A DNA stretch of 64,000 bases from Pomphorhynchus laevis. Lineage: Eukaryota; Acanthocephala; Palaeacanthocephala; Echinorhynchida; Pomphorhynchidae. Positions 11,228-23,014 of the stretch are shown here, piece after piece. The stretch's first letter is position 1. Each line of letters begins with the position of its first letter. Under the pieces are notes generated by a model, which saw only the letters and a list, made by a program, of their open reading frames with translations, made no database searches and had not been told where the DNA came from. The stretch lies in contig WNNJ02001039.1 of the NCBI GenBank assembly GCA_012934845.2, positions 1 through 64,000 on the forward strand, read 5' to 3'. Both the position numbers and the translations under genes were made by a program.

Positions 11228-11930
11228 TTAATTCTTAATTTCTATTTTATTCAAGAAAAATTTATTAAGATGCACAGTCGTTTTAAAAAGAGATATCGTT
11301 GTTCTGGATGGCGATTGTTTGAGTAAAAGTACAATCCGCTCAACGGATCCTAGAATGTACAAACGACGCTTTCGATTCCCTAGAGGAGAATCAAGGAGAC
11401 GAGTGTGCTTTCCAGGACACCGAAATCTGTAATGAATAAAATTGATCCTGGGTTCATAGACAAACCTAACTTCGCCAAGCAATGAGCAACAATACCCATT
11501 ACAGACTTCATACGCCTTTCGAACCTTGCATCTGATAGAGTGTTTTTTAAAATGAAATCTATATGTCGTCCGCATAAATGATGGCGTGGGTGTTCCTATC
11601 CAAAAGACCTTCCAGAACTCCCCTTGTTACTATCATATAAATGATAGGAGACAGAGAGAGCCCTGGGGAAGTCCTTTGTTGAGATGATAATAATTACTAG
11701 CGTTATCATCCAAGTAGAAAGTTCTTGCTTTCAAAATGGCTAGGACACGACGCAACATATTACTCGGTATTCCATCACTGGTCAACGTTGTAATTATTGC
11801 ATCATGCCCCAGGTTGTCGAAGGCTGTCGACACATTCAGCGAATATAGGACTAAAGGTCGACTGTCGCTGTTGAGAAAGCTCTGCATGGACTTTACTGCC
11901 TTAACAGTTCCCCTTCCTATCAAGAGATCA
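11228..11930 (-). mobile_element. LINE RT fragment, I/Jockey-like
   Basis: The - frame at 11,923-11,633 reads MIGRGTVKAVKSMQSFL, YSLNVSTAFDNLGHDAI, NKGLPQGS; the next frame gives a YADDI box near 11,575. AFDN, GxPQGS and YADD are RT motifs 3, 4 and 5. The usual upstream RT and endonuclease parts are absent here. The apurinic LINE piece at 16.4-17.9 kb has the same strand and lacks an RT, so both could be parts of one interrupted element; this is inference. Confidence 0.75.
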
Positions 11931-12081
11931 TATCATAATCTTCGTTGAATCGGAATCCTATCAAGAGCCGTCTCATATACCATAACAATATTATTAGATA
12001 TTGTTATAGGTCTTGTGTTTTTAGCATTCGACACCCATCTTCCCTTCGCAAGAAACACCACCCTTCCTACCGCAATATCTC

Positions 12082-12208
12082 ACCAAGATGCTAAAGGTAC
12101 CACTAGCATCTTGGTAGCGATATCCGTCCGAATAAAATTCGGACGGATAAAATTAGAGTTAGAACAAAATTACTCAGTTAGAACACATATAGAGTGTTCT
12201 AACTGAGT
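12082..12208. repeat. Three consecutive perfect hairpins
   Basis: Hairpin 1: 12,082-12,115, 12-bp arms ACCAAGATGCTA. Hairpin 2: 12,121-12,149, 13-bp arms TATCCGTCCGAAT with a 3-nt loop. Hairpin 3: 12,172-12,208, 15-bp arms ACTCAGTTAGAACAC with a 7-nt loop; its outer ACTCAGTTAG is the terminal sequence of the PLE tail repeat. Confidence 0.9.
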
Positions 12209-12694
12209 CTACGTATTAATGGTTTAATGAATTCAGAGGTTTACTGAATTCAGACGTTTACAGCGTGCGCTTAGTTACTTCTATTCAGAGGTTTACTGAG
12301 CAGTTAGTATTGTCGAAGTTGTGTAGCTGCTACACGACCACACTGATGAATCCACCCTGTAGTGATGAGTAGACTAAGGTAGAAACGCCCCATCGGGGGG
12401 TAACCGTCTGTGGTAGGCGCATTCCGGGTTAAGCTTCCCGACGAAGGTTGTAAAAAAGCATGCAGGTTTATACTTTCCTGTTCGTGTTAATTAAAAAGTT
12501 GTATTGAAATTCTTTCTTATTAAAAAGAAATATTTTAATCCTTATATGATCCTTATATATCATATTAAATTATAATTTTTCTTCGAATTATTAGATCAGA
12601 TAACTAAGTCTACATATTTTGTACTAGATATAAATTGAAAGTAATACTAAATATTGTAATCATAAGATTTTATATAATTAAATTTATATAAATT
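12209..12694. other. No gene recognised
   Basis: Contains a doublet TTCAGAGGTTTACTGA (about 12,232 and 12,285) and a GC-richer strip (CGGGGGGTAACCGTCTG to GCTTCCCGACGAAGG, about 12,394-12,447) that resembles LINE 3' untranslated sequence. I cannot assign it. Confidence 0.4.
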
Positions 12695-12775
12695 AAATAA
12701 GCTAACTGAGTCTACGTATTTTATATTGAAATTAAAATTAAAAATAAAAATCAATTTTTATGAATTGACTAACCT
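12695..12775 (-). repeat. PLE tail repeat, partial
   Basis: Reads GCTAACTGAGTCTACGTATT then AAAATCAATTTTTATGAATT on +, i.e. the inverted terminal part of the tail repeat; it is cut at GAATTGACTA. Confidence 0.75.
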
Positions 12776-13215
12776 CAGCAATGCTGAGTCCATACCTCAG
12801 CATTGACTAGGTGTTTAATTTTTAGTTCATGAAGTACAAACTCAAAACCCTTAAAGGATATCCACTTAGGAGACGCTGCCCTCCGAGAACGGAAGGTGGT
12901 TCGCCTAATGGTTTGCTACCATTCCTTTGAAAAATTCTTGTATGACAGCAACTTCTTAGCGTCGGCCTCTGCTCCAACTCTTAAATGTCATTCTTGAGCA
13001 GAGCCATTTGAGCTATTCTCTGAGATAAAGGATTCGCATCCGTTCGTAGACCCCAGAGAATACGTTTCAAATGAAGAGCCCTGGGTATGCACTTGATGTT
13101 CGGAGGTCGTTTATTCGTTAAGAATTTGTTTGCATTGTGCGAAATAGCATTTTTCAAAATTAATATATTATTCCACAATGCACTGAAAAAAGTAATTAAA
13201 TCCAATCAAGAAAAT
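12776..13215 (-). other. GC-richer stretch, unrecognised - strand frame
   Basis: A - frame at 13,205-12,981 (74 codons, ...LHLKRILWGLRTDANPLSQR...) runs towards ELEQRPTLRSCCH in the same direction. It may be the 3' end of a LINE, but no diagnostic motif is visible. Confidence 0.3.
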
Positions 13216-13319
13216 ATAGTCAGAAATTATATTCTTCTAGGGATCTGCTGTCGATCGTCTCCCTGATGCATGTCCGTTACCCCTCTGAATGGCTGCGCTG
13301 ATCCTCTGTAGCAGGAATC

Positions 13320-15870
13320 ACTTAGAGCGTAGTACGCTGGTCGCTCGCTGGATTATCCTTCGGAGTAGTATCAAGAATACTTCCGCGTTTTTTTTTCAAG
13401 TGCGCCCAGGGTTTAACAACTATTGGTACAAAAACCGTGAACGCGGGATTAAGTTCGGTGTACTTTGTGCGCTTTCTTCGATTGGCGTCTGATGTCAAGG
13501 TGTCTGCACCTAGTAATTTATGGGTCAAATAGTAAGATGCCAGTGTGTTCACAAATGTGCAATCCCATTCGATAAGCCTCCCACGTTCCCAGGGCACAAG
13601 AGTAGCGCCGTCTGGCCGTTTACCATCCGTACGCAGCATTTCAGTTGGCTCTAGTGTACTCGGGTAACCTGCAACGGCGAGTGACTCTTTGATTATGGCA
13701 TTCATCTGTGCGTGCTGAAAATGCGTCCGGTCGACTTATGGCACTTCAATTCGTGCCGTCCAAAAGAATCCATTAGTGCTCCGCAGTGACATCTATGCGC
13801 TGCACATATACGAAGTCCCAAACGTAGGCCAACTATAATTCTTACAATTTCGTCTTCCAGCCTTGTACCTGTAGAGGCACAAGGGACGGCCTCTAGAAAT
13901 GCACCCGCCGCATTTCCCTCAACTGCGTGCAGAAGTGCAGTTTCTGATGGTTCAGATGTTGAATCAAATAGCCGTCGTTTTATCTCTTAGTAAATAGGCC
14001 TGCTCAAAGAACCCTGTCTGTGTGCATCCTTTGGTTACTCAGTGGTGATAAGCGAGGACCACATTAATTTATCGTCGACAAAGTCGGGGTCACTACTGAC
14101 TGGGATTGAATTGCCCGACAACAAACGCTCCACCAACCCCTGCGTTTTTGACACTGAGAACATATAAGCTGGTAAAGCTTTATTAGCGGCGGATGTCATC
14201 CCGAGACCCCCGAGAACAACCGGAAGGGTAGCCTCGCACTAAGCTCTATCGTCGATAAGGATGTTAAGTACCGCCTCGAGGGATAATCGCAAAATGTTGT
14301 CGTAATCGTTAATCGATGTTTGCTTGAAGTCTGGTGTGGAATGAAGGAGATATCCGAGTTTTGGGATGCTAACACAACGTCTAAGCAGGTATAACGCGTC
14401 ATGTCTAGTCAGGCGCATGATGCGAGAAATCATTTCGTCTAGTTTGGTTGTAGCGTCGGCGATGGCTGCATCAATGCTCGCATCGTCTCTGATCGTTGAA
14501 CCTAAAAGCTTTACCAAGCCAGGTTCAATCATCTTGTCACCTGTCAACAGATGCGCCATCGCATTCGAGAAGGTCGAACTGTGTGATGCGACTTTACATT
14601 TGGACGAATTAAGTTCTAGGCCTATTTCCTTTCCTAGATCAAGAATTTTGATAATATCTTTGCAGAGTGTTTCGCTATATCCTGACAGAGTAGCGTCATC
14701 AAGATACCAAATGTTGACTGAACTTGTTATGGAGTCCACCAAATGGTGCATTGCCAGTGAAAAGAGCAGGGGGCCGAGTAGATCGCACTGTTGTACTCCC
14801 TCTTGAGAGAATTGGACGTCGGTTCCGTGGAATAACCAAGATGTGTCACAGTGGCAGCTTCTGACCAGGAGTGAAATCTCGTATGTGCATTTCGACTGCT
14901 CGAATTACAGCCGATCGGCTCACGCACTTAAATGCATTCCGAAAATCCAATTTCAATATCCCCGTATTGTGTGGCGTTAATCTGATTTGCGTACGTAAGG
15001 CCTGTACCGCGGCTTCTGCTCCACAAGTTGTACCGACACCGACCTGTTTCGGTGAAAGAAGGTGGGTGGCCTCCGGTGTGACTCGGTAGCATGCCACTTT
15101 GGCAACGAGACGACGAAGTACATTACCGATCGCAATCGGACGAAGTCCACCATCAGGCTTTTTGAGGGCAATTAACTTAGCCCCAAAGAAGAAAAGGCTA
15201 ATCTCTTTCGGAACTGCCCCGGACATCACAATTGACGAGAAGTTCGCGATTTCTCGTAGCAACACTTGACCTGCTGCCGTGGAACTGGAACCCGTAAGGT
15301 CCTTCAGATGCATTGGGCTTAAACCGTACGGTCCACCATCCGCACTATTGGCGAAGAAACTGATTGCGCCTGTGACCTCATCTATGCGAGTTGCTGCACA
15401 ATAAGCTGAGTTATCGGGAAGGTCTTCCAGTCTGCCGGAAACATGGATTTGACGAGTAGGGTGTAATCGTTGCAAGTCGCATGACGTGTCGGCACTTGAA
15501 TTTGCAAAACTGTGTTTGCTCGCTAACAAAGAATTGCGCCGAGAGCGTCACCCAGTTCCACCTGTTGGGATATTTTTCTGCATAATTCTTAATTGTCGTC
15601 ACGATTACATTTTCGCTTTCTTGGTTGGATCGAGATGTGAGATCATTGGGTACTGCTATTGTAGACATCCCCTCCTACCTTCGAGGAATAATGTGAGGCA
15701 GCCATTTTGACTAAACTGGTTAGAGTGGCGGTATGATGTGCCGCTGGTACACGTAGACAGTAGCGAGGGAAAAGTAACAAATCTTGACACGTTATCAGCT
15801 CAGACGGTGACTCGGATACTGCCCGTAGTAATGACTCTAGTTTTAGTTCCACATCGGTCGTGCTCCCTTA
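13320..15870 (-). mobile_element. LINE-R copy B: most complete R2-like LINE in window
   Basis: Read on -: N-terminal part 15,852-15,650 (TCQDLLLFPRYCLRVP); main RT ORF 15,529-14,846 with GPYGLSPMHLKDL, SLFFFGAKLIALKKPDGG, LRPIAIGNVLRRLVAKVA, LKLDFRNAFKCVSRSAV; second frame 14,751-14,239 with NIWYLDDATLSGY (catalytic YLDD) and thumb HDALYLLRRCVSIPKLGYL; then GNAAGAFLEAVPCASTGT (about 13,950), finger HRCHCGALMDSFGRHELKC (about 13,780; C-x-C-x8-H-x3-C), and 13,705-13,322 with DGKRPDGATLVPW...WDCTF, i.e. PD-x15-D. CCHC followed by PD...D at the C-terminus is the arrangement of restriction-like endonuclease LINEs (R2 group). Frame changes show the copy is dead. It would nick DNA and prime cDNA synthesis in the nucleus. 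Confidence 0.8.
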
Positions 15871-15874
15871 GGAA

Positions 15875-16390
15875 TTCGTCGAATCGTACGAAAACTCTCG
15901 CTAAAAGATTTCTTTATAAATGTGACAGGACATTCCAAATTATTTACGGGGCATCGTGCTGCAACTATGTCGATACTATAAATATACAACTATTAATACT
16001 ATAATACTAAGGATAGCTGGGTTAAACGGGTGGGTGTCTTGCTCGCATGGCCTTTGTATTCGATGCCGTTGATCGAATGTTCGATCTTTCAATCCCTCCT
16101 TCCCGCTGACGCTCAAGAAGTCCTTCTCGGTTATCATGACAATTGATTCGTAACAGGATATATTACCAGCTTTACAAATCAAATAATAAATTCAAATAAT
16201 AAAATCAATAAATTAAAATAAATAATCAATAAATAATAAACTCAAATAAATTCAATAATAAAATCAAATAATAAATTATTTGATTTTTTTATTTTGTTTA
16301 TAAAATTCATCAAAAAAATTCATCTAAAACATTTATACAATCGAAAAAATTGAAATTATTACTTATTATGGAATTATTATTTAATATACT
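15875..16390. other. AT-rich, no gene seen
   Basis: Includes a CAATAATAAATTC-like simple-sequence stretch at 16,180-16,290. A - frame at 16,182-15,976 is not recognisable. Confidence 0.6.
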
Positions 16391-16395
16391 AAAAT

Positions 16396-17140
16396 TTATA
16401 ATCTCATAAAAAAAATTAAGGTAAAATTAATTTTATTATTTAAATTTATTATTACTTCCTTAATTGCTTGGTTGAATGCTTGTATACCGTCTCGCGTAGG
16501 TTGAAATCTAATCTTAAAAACTAGTTCCTCCTTCCACGACCAACATACAAGTTTATGTCCATCGTTAAAAGAATCTGGCAGCAAATTCTGCTGCCATTTC
16601 ATTTTGAATTTAGTATTTTTATTTTGTATTGCAAAATCCAATGTGTAGCAATATTTATTCCGACGACGGATCAATGTCCCTTCCGAGGAAGACATGACCT
16701 CCCATGCTGGGGCGATCATATTGCCCACCCGAGACCTTCCGTCGTCGTTAAAATCTCACATTAAAAACTGAGCACCCAAATTGAATATCATCAACAGCAT
16801 AGACCGAATCTCTCTACAGTCACCGGGCTTGATGTAACAATTTGCTACATAAACTGGGCGTCTGGAAATGGAAAAGCGGAGAAGTTGCAATCAACCTACT
16901 TCGCTAGTGCCATACGATAGTAAAGGCGCGCAAAAAACGCTTTTTTACCAACGACACTATAAAGAGTTCCATTCTGAGATCCTCCGCAGACACAAATGTG
17001 TCGTAGTCGTCGATCTCTCTGCAAACTATCTTCAATTGATCGTGTGATCTCGCTTTCTGCAAGAGAAGCACATCCATCTGAATGAGACTGAGATGTCTTC
17101 AAGAGAAGAAAATTCAATTCTTCGCTTTTTTCTTGCATTA
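16396..17140 (-). mobile_element. LINE ORF2 fragment: apurinic endonuclease
   Basis: On -: frame 17,138-16,896 is the N-terminal part (LLLKTSQSHSDGCASLAESE), followed by RRPVYVANCYIKPGDCREI near 16,860, DFNDDGRSRVGNMIAPAWEV near 16,740-16,680, and SEGTLIRRRNKYCYTLDFAI...SFNDGHKLVCW to 16,540. These fit the AP-endonuclease order V.V.NCYIKPG, (G)DFN, GTL/T, LDF, SDH(K)L of I/Jockey-type LINEs. The catalytic DFN survives; GSDH has become NDGH. The RT part is missing. ORF1 lies directly upstream (17,226-17,890), the usual LINE order. Confidence 0.75.
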
Positions 17141-17225
17141 GAAGCTTTTTGCCAAGAACTGCCCTTACTACTCGACGCCTCCTGAAGTTATTCAGGTAAC
17201 GTCAGCCTCTTAAGATCAGACCCTG

Positions 17226-17890
17226 TTACCTTAATCGTAGGACTCTCAGAATCAGTCGATTCCATGGAAAATATTCCACAGCATTGTCCTCTTCCTGAGA
17301 GCCTTCTATTATCGTTTGTGATAAATCGTTAAAACGATTGAAAGTAGTCACCGAAATCGATGACTTCGCTTTCTCCTGTTTCAACGATTTGTATTTGTAC
17401 TTTTGTAATGTTTCTGCGTTCAACTCCGATTTGAATTCCTTCAAATCAGATTCATGAACTACATCATCCTTTTTTAGTTTAGCATTTTCCTGCCTTAAGA
17501 CAGCCATCTCTTTTTCAAGAGTAAGTACTCTCTCGATCGACATTGCTGCTTGTCCAGCATGTTGATCCTGAGAATAACGTTTGGCTGCTTTATGATACGA
17601 TTGAGCCTCCACACAAGCCTTTTTGTTCTCACAGTTTACACAGGCTAAGTAAGACTTGAACTCTAAACAAACGTATGAGTACGCCGTATGAGGTTGCTCA
17701 CAGTTTGCACATGAAGGCCTTTTGTTTTTGTTTAGGCATGATTGTGTTTCATGTTCTTCTCCGCAGTGGACGCAACGCGGTGACACATCTCTACACATGT
17801 TCGAAAAATGTCCCCAGCGTTGACATCTGTAACACTGCGGATACAGAAAATCAGCATAATCTTCGTCGAATATCTTTACAGATATTCGAT
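17226..17890 (-). mobile_element. LINE ORF1 with three zinc knuckles
   Basis: On - from about 17,880: RISVKIFDEDYADFLYPQ, then CYRCQRWGHFSNMC (C-x2-C-x4-H-x4-C), CVHCGEEHETQSC, and a third knuckle CANCEQPHTAYSYVC, then CVNCENKKAC and a charged, probably coiled-coil segment (VLTLEKEMAVLRQENAKLK). The ORF at 17,798-17,226 covers most of it (190 codons). This is the nucleic-acid-binding ORF1 of an I/Jockey-type LINE, which coats the RNA template. The 5' part upstream of the knuckles is missing. Confidence 0.8.
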
Positions 17891-18064
17891 GTCCTCAGAT
17901 GTTGCCTCCACTATCTTTTATTTTTTTAAACTACATACAGTTCCTTTTAATAGAAAATAATTATCTTTTTTGTAGTCAATCATATGATCTAAATTTAAAC
18001 TATGGTCCAGAATATGGCTACTTAGGCCCTTTTTGAGTGTGTATTTGTGTTGTTTTAATAATAT

Positions 18065-18285
18065 AATACGTGATAATCAAATTTCATAAGAGGAAATACG
18101 TTGTTGGCACGAGTTTGGCTCCACTGTTATGTTGGGTCGAAGAATTAGGTGTCAAAACCTGATATAATAGAAGTTTCTCCCAATTACCTCTAATTCTTAT
18201 TCTGATACAACGTCTGTTATTTATTATTCAATTCATAAAAATTGACTTTTATTTTAAATTTCAGTTTTAAAAAAGAATTAAAAAT
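18065..18285 (+). repeat. PLE tail repeat
   Basis: ATTTCATAAGAGGAAATACG, TTGGCACGAGTTTGGCTCCA, TGTTGGGTCGAAG, AAAACCTGATATAATAG, CTGATACAACGTCTGTTATT and AATTCATAAAAATTGACTTT are in family order. Confidence 0.85.
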
Positions 18286-20555
18286 ATTATATATTTAATT
18301 AAATATTTAATAATTAAATATTTAATATATTCAATATAATTATAAATATAATTATATTATATAATATAAATAACATGAAAGAGGTATTTTCGAGGTTGAT
18401 CACTTTTTCCATATATATATTTATATATAAAACGCTCTTAGTATTTACATGAAATTCATATATGCTTGTAGGCTTTTGATTAATGTAATATGGAGCAAAG
18501 AGACGTCAAAGAACGTAAGCTTCGTTACACCGCCAAATAGATCCGAGCATGCAAAACTAAACCCGTGCAGCGATCTTTTGTTGTTGATGGATTTAAAAAT
18601 TTGAATGATCTACCAATTTCTTTTACGACACACTCAATTTTCAGGTATCTTTATTTTAGCATTATTTTTTAATTTATTAAATATGTAGACATACACTTTT
18701 TAATAGTGTATCTTACACTATTTATACACTATTTAAATTATATTGTATAAAGATCATTTCGTCAAGTTAATTATCACACAAATAATTTTGGAATAAATTT
18801 ATTTATGATTTTGTTATTACGACAACAAGATGTAGCAAATATATTTTCCTCCTGATGACCTTTATTACTTATTCAAATACAACGTATATTATTTATTAGT
18901 CAATACACAAAAATTGACTTTTATTTTTAATTTTAATTTGAAATTTTAACTTGATATAAATGCAAATTATATAAAATCTTATATAATTATTTATTATTTA
19001 TCTTTATTTTTGATTTATATATAGTATAAAATACAGACTTAGTTATCTCATCTATTTCTGAAGTTTATCTCACTATATTTTTCATTAAATCTTACATTGC
19101 TTGAAAAATCACCCAAATATTTTGAAAAATTGCGAAAATTTTCTTCTTTTGAAGTTAAACTTACAGAAACTGAATATTTTTTAATAGAATCCACTCCTGT
19201 AAATAGATTTTATGTAAATATTAATTTAAGTATCAATTAGCTTTTAAACAAAACAATAACAATAATATTAACCTTTAATTACACATTTATCTTTTAAACT
19301 CTTTTAAATGATATTTTATTACAAATGTGAATTTTCAATGCAAGTTGACCTAATTATTATATATGCTGAAAGCAGTTTCGACAGAACAGTCATAACTCTG
19401 TCTTAGGTTCAACAAATTCTGTTACATTGAACTCTCTGCATTTCAATGCTCTGCTCTTCTCTGACATATTCTACTAGCATTGTTTTTTATAATATGTCTA
19501 TCGCCACGAACTATTTTCGGTTTAATAGTGTATTGGATATTCCGTAATAGCATAAGCAAACATTAAAAACAAATATATCAAAGCTAATAGCAGGTAGGAC
19601 GTGTAATCAATTAAGAGTGTCTTATTTTGTATAAGAGAGAGAGTTTGGATAACGAAATGAACGAAGTGTTTATTCATCGTGTGATTTTTATTCTGTAAGA
19701 ATTTTTTGTTTTGTAGAAAAATTTCTGTAATTTAATAATTCAATAATCACAAAAGATGGCTGAAATATCTACAAGTGTTTGAAATTTTTAAGTTTTTAAT
19801 TTTGATGTGATAACCTCGTCAAAATCAATACGTGGATAAAAGATAATTTTGATCCATTTTTTATTTGGAATTTTGGAGGAATATCAAGAATAAAAACTAA
19901 TTTAATAAATGGGTAATTTTTAGTAAAAATTAAATTAATGTTTTAACACAATAATAAAATTTATCTCTACCAATAAGAAAGTTTATGTCGCCATCTTCAA
20001 AGTTCTTTGATTTTCATAAAAATTGCAGAGAAATTTCTTTGAATTTTCAGAAACAAATCTTCATCGTTAAAACATAGTTTTCTTTGAAGATACCAACAAA
20101 AAAAAATTAAAATTTTTTCAATTTTAAAATTTAAAAATTTATATTTCAATTTTGCCTTTAAATGCAAGAAACTTTTACAGTGATCTTATATAGAAATAAA
20201 TACTTTATATTTTATCTAAAATATAAAACAATACCCATTTTACCCGTAAAACTTAATGTAGCTCACTTAGATCCACATTATACACGTTTCCGCATTTATA
20301 ATTTTCATTATAAACAATGAATGGTAATAAAGAAAAGTAAGTAATAAAGCTAGTAATAAAGAAAATATATAATTAGATACGACTATTAAAGTATTTTTGA
20401 TTAAAAATATGAATACACATTAAAACATATTAATATATTAATTTGTTTTATTATATATATTTGTTATGTAAATAACAAATATATTATCTTATATTTGTTA
20501 TCTTATATTTGTTAGGAAGACCACCACTCGGCGGTAATTCTCTGAATCCAGAAGT
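18286..20555. other. AT-rich, no gene seen
   Basis: No coding sequence, RNA gene or clear element apart from one truncated PLE tail repeat at about 18,835-19,050 (CCTCCTGATGACCTTTATTA ... TAAAATACAGACTTAGTTAT). Confidence 0.6.
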
Positions 20556-20558
20556 GGG

Positions 20559-20806
20559 AGGTACCCATCACTGATGAGACACAATATGTCGAAACAACAA
20601 CGCTAGGTTGCTTGTTTCCTATAAATTCTTCCTACCATCTACCTCAATATGAAATATGCAGGAAATGCAATTAAAAATAATGTAGGTACCCATCACTGAT
20701 GAGACAATATGTCGAAACAACAACGCTAGGTTGCTTGTTTCCTATAAATTCTTCCTACCATCTACCTCAATATGAAATATGCAGGAAATGCAATTAAAAA
20801 TAATGT
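20559..20806 (+). repeat. 125-bp tandem doublet with hammerhead-like core
   Basis: Two units (about 20,559-20,683 and 20,684-20,806) differ by one 2-nt indel. Each reads GGTACCCATCACTGATGAGA, a 4-bp stem GACA/TGTC, GAAAC, then a hairpin CAAC-GCTAG-GTTG. The order CTGATGAG, stem, GAAAC, stem is that of a hammerhead catalytic core. The indel lies in the loop of the first stem, so the stem itself is unchanged. Confidence 0.85.
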
Positions 20807-20949
20807 TTTATGTGTTAATGTTATATAAATTAATAGAATAATTAATATTATTGCCGTTATTATATATGCCATTTAAAATTTAAAATTAAACTAGGATATT
20901 CTAATGAGAAAATTACTCCTTAATCAAAAAACTCGTCAACATAAACATC

Positions 20950-21080
20950 TCAATGGAAACTTTTTATGCGGTAGTTAGCATATTGGGGCCAAAACCTGAT
21001 AACATAGCAGTTCTCTTGATGAACCCTAATCTTAACTCTGATACATCGCGTGCTATCTATTAATCAATTCATAAAAATGC
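20950..21080 (+). repeat. PLE tail repeat, partial
   Basis: TTAGCATATTGGGGCCAAAA, CCTGATAACATAGCAGTTCT, GATGAACCCTAATC, CTGATACATCG, AATCAATTCATAAAAATG. Confidence 0.75.
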
Positions 21081-21790
21081 TAATTAAAGAATCTAATTTA
21101 TTTTTTATTTTAAAATATAAAATAAATTGTTTTTTTTTACCATTACAAAACAATTAAATGGTCATGAATATCATTCGTTTTGCGTTATTTTAGCGAATAT
21201 AGCGGTTATAAAGACCACTATTCAAGTTCATTATGTATTACATAATGTTACTCGGTATATCGCGACATTAAAATTTAATTGGAATAATTTGAGGATTTTT
21301 TTCTTGAATTTGCGTTATTATTTCATCCATATGTATAATTGTAACTTGCGTAATTATTTAATTTTTGCACCCCTGACCGAGAGTACAGAATGCAGAAATT
21401 GTCTTGATGTGAGCTCAACACATTTTTTCAACACATTCTTTTTTTATAAGAAAATTATTTAAATACAAAACGTTCGATACTGCAATCGAAATAGCATCGA
21501 TCGGTAAAAATAATAATTTCGCTCTATTCCTTGACTCAACATGACATCATAAGGAAATACATACTAATGATGTATTTAGTTTGATGATATGTGATTATCA
21601 ACACTAATATTTTATGTTAACACAGTTATATTTCGAAGATCAATTTCATTGCACAATATAAAAAACCGTTCGAACCTGTCGCTAATTTTCGAAAAAATCA
21701 TATTTGATATCTAGATATCATATAGGATATCTAAATATCACATTAGATATCATTTAGTTATGTAATCAAATCGTGTATTTGATAAAGAGA
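21081..21790. other. AT-rich, no convincing gene
   Basis: A 111-codon + frame (21,127-21,462) is open but of low complexity (runs of F, N, I, Y) and unlike any family I know. GATATCTAGATATC-like short repeats lie at 21,700-21,760. Confidence 0.5.
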
Positions 21791-21799
21791 TATACATAC

Positions 21800-22640
21800 A
21801 TAAGATATAATAGTTACAATCTAATATCATTACATATTGTTGCAATTCTTAAAATTTCATTATTTAATGTATTATATTTTATATTATATGGTATGCATGA
21901 ATGCTCATGCAAAAATATGTTTCTTGTAAATTTAAATATGTCATCTTTACGATATAAATTAATAGTAGTTTTAGTTAATGTTAATTTAATGTTCATATCT
22001 AGATATACACTTCTTTATCATTAATATTGGTTTTGTTAAGAATAAGGCTTTCCGGATAAATTTGTTCACTAATTGAATAAAAATTATTAGAATTTAATAC
22101 ACATATATCATCAATGTATCGACACATTTCATATATCTATATAGTTTAGATTTAGTTTTTAAACAGTTATGAAGAAATTCATATTCCATAAAGCTTAAAA
22201 ACAAGTCAGCTAAATATAATGCTTCACATTCTATAAAGCTAAAAAATAAGTGTAAGTATAATTGGGCTACTATTACCCCCTATTGGAACACCTTTTACCC
22301 TTATAAATATAGATGTCCCTACTTTTAAATAATTTTGATTTATCAAAATATTTAAGGATTCTATTAATTCAATTTTATCCATATATTTATATTTACTTGA
22401 TGGTTTAATTTTTGTTAGATAGGCGTTATAATTATTATAGCATATATATGTATATCTTTTTCCGAATATAAGATTAATTAATTTTACTAACGCTTCTTTA
22501 ATATCTACTAAATCTAGATTAGTATAAAGCGTACTAAAATCGTATGTATTTATATTTTGAAAATTTATTTCTTTTGTGTGTTCTACAAATTCTCTTGTGG
22601 AATTAATACTGAAATAGTGTTTTCGATTACCGTACAATAT
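21800..22640 (-). mobile_element. Penelope-like RT, main domain
   Basis: Read on -: frame 22,637-22,239 with NINTYDFSTLYTNLDLVDIK, KYKYMDKIELIESLNILINQ, GTSIFIRVKGVPIGGNSS (RT motif GxPxGGxxSP); then the YIDDIC box near 22,110 and NLYRKDDIFKFTRN...LHEHSCIPYNIKYN (21,996-21,814). It is the downstream half of the element whose N-terminal part is at 23,015-23,560. Confidence 0.85.
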
Positions 22641-22709
22641 TAATTAATTTTTCTATGCTATACAATATCAACTAAATCTAAATTTGTATTTACCGTACTA
22701 TGCTGAATC

Positions 22710-23010
22710 GTTGAATAGTGGTCGAAACCTTATAATATAGTAGTTCTTCCCGATGACCTTTAATCTAATTGTAACAATGACTGTATAATTAAATTTTCAA
22801 AACAAAGTATAGTGGTCAATGCAGTATTCATTGAAACTACTTTATTAACATTACAGTTAATGTAGCTGTTCCTCCCGATTACCTCTAATCCTTATTCTGA
22901 TACATCATATGTTATTTATTATTCAATTCATAAAAATTGACTTTTATTTAAAATTTCAATTTTAAATTTTGATTTATATAAATTATCTTCTCAGTTACTC
23001 AGTTATCTGA
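22710..23010 (+). repeat. Two PLE tail repeats inserted in a PLE copy
   Basis: Partial copies at about 22,710-22,800 (GTCGAAACCTTATAATATAG, CTTCCCGATGACCTTTAATC) and 22,850-23,010 (AGCTGTTCCTCCCGATTACC, TTCATAAAAATTGACTTTTA) are in + orientation between the two halves of a - strand PLE, so they arrived later. Confidence 0.75.
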
Positions 23011-23014
23011 TCTA

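Noticed and set aside
14366-14806. 146-codon + strand ORF
   Set aside because: Shadow of the LINE-R RT/thumb frame on the - strand.
21127-21462. 111-codon + strand ORF
   Set aside because: Low-complexity composition expected by chance in AT-rich DNA.
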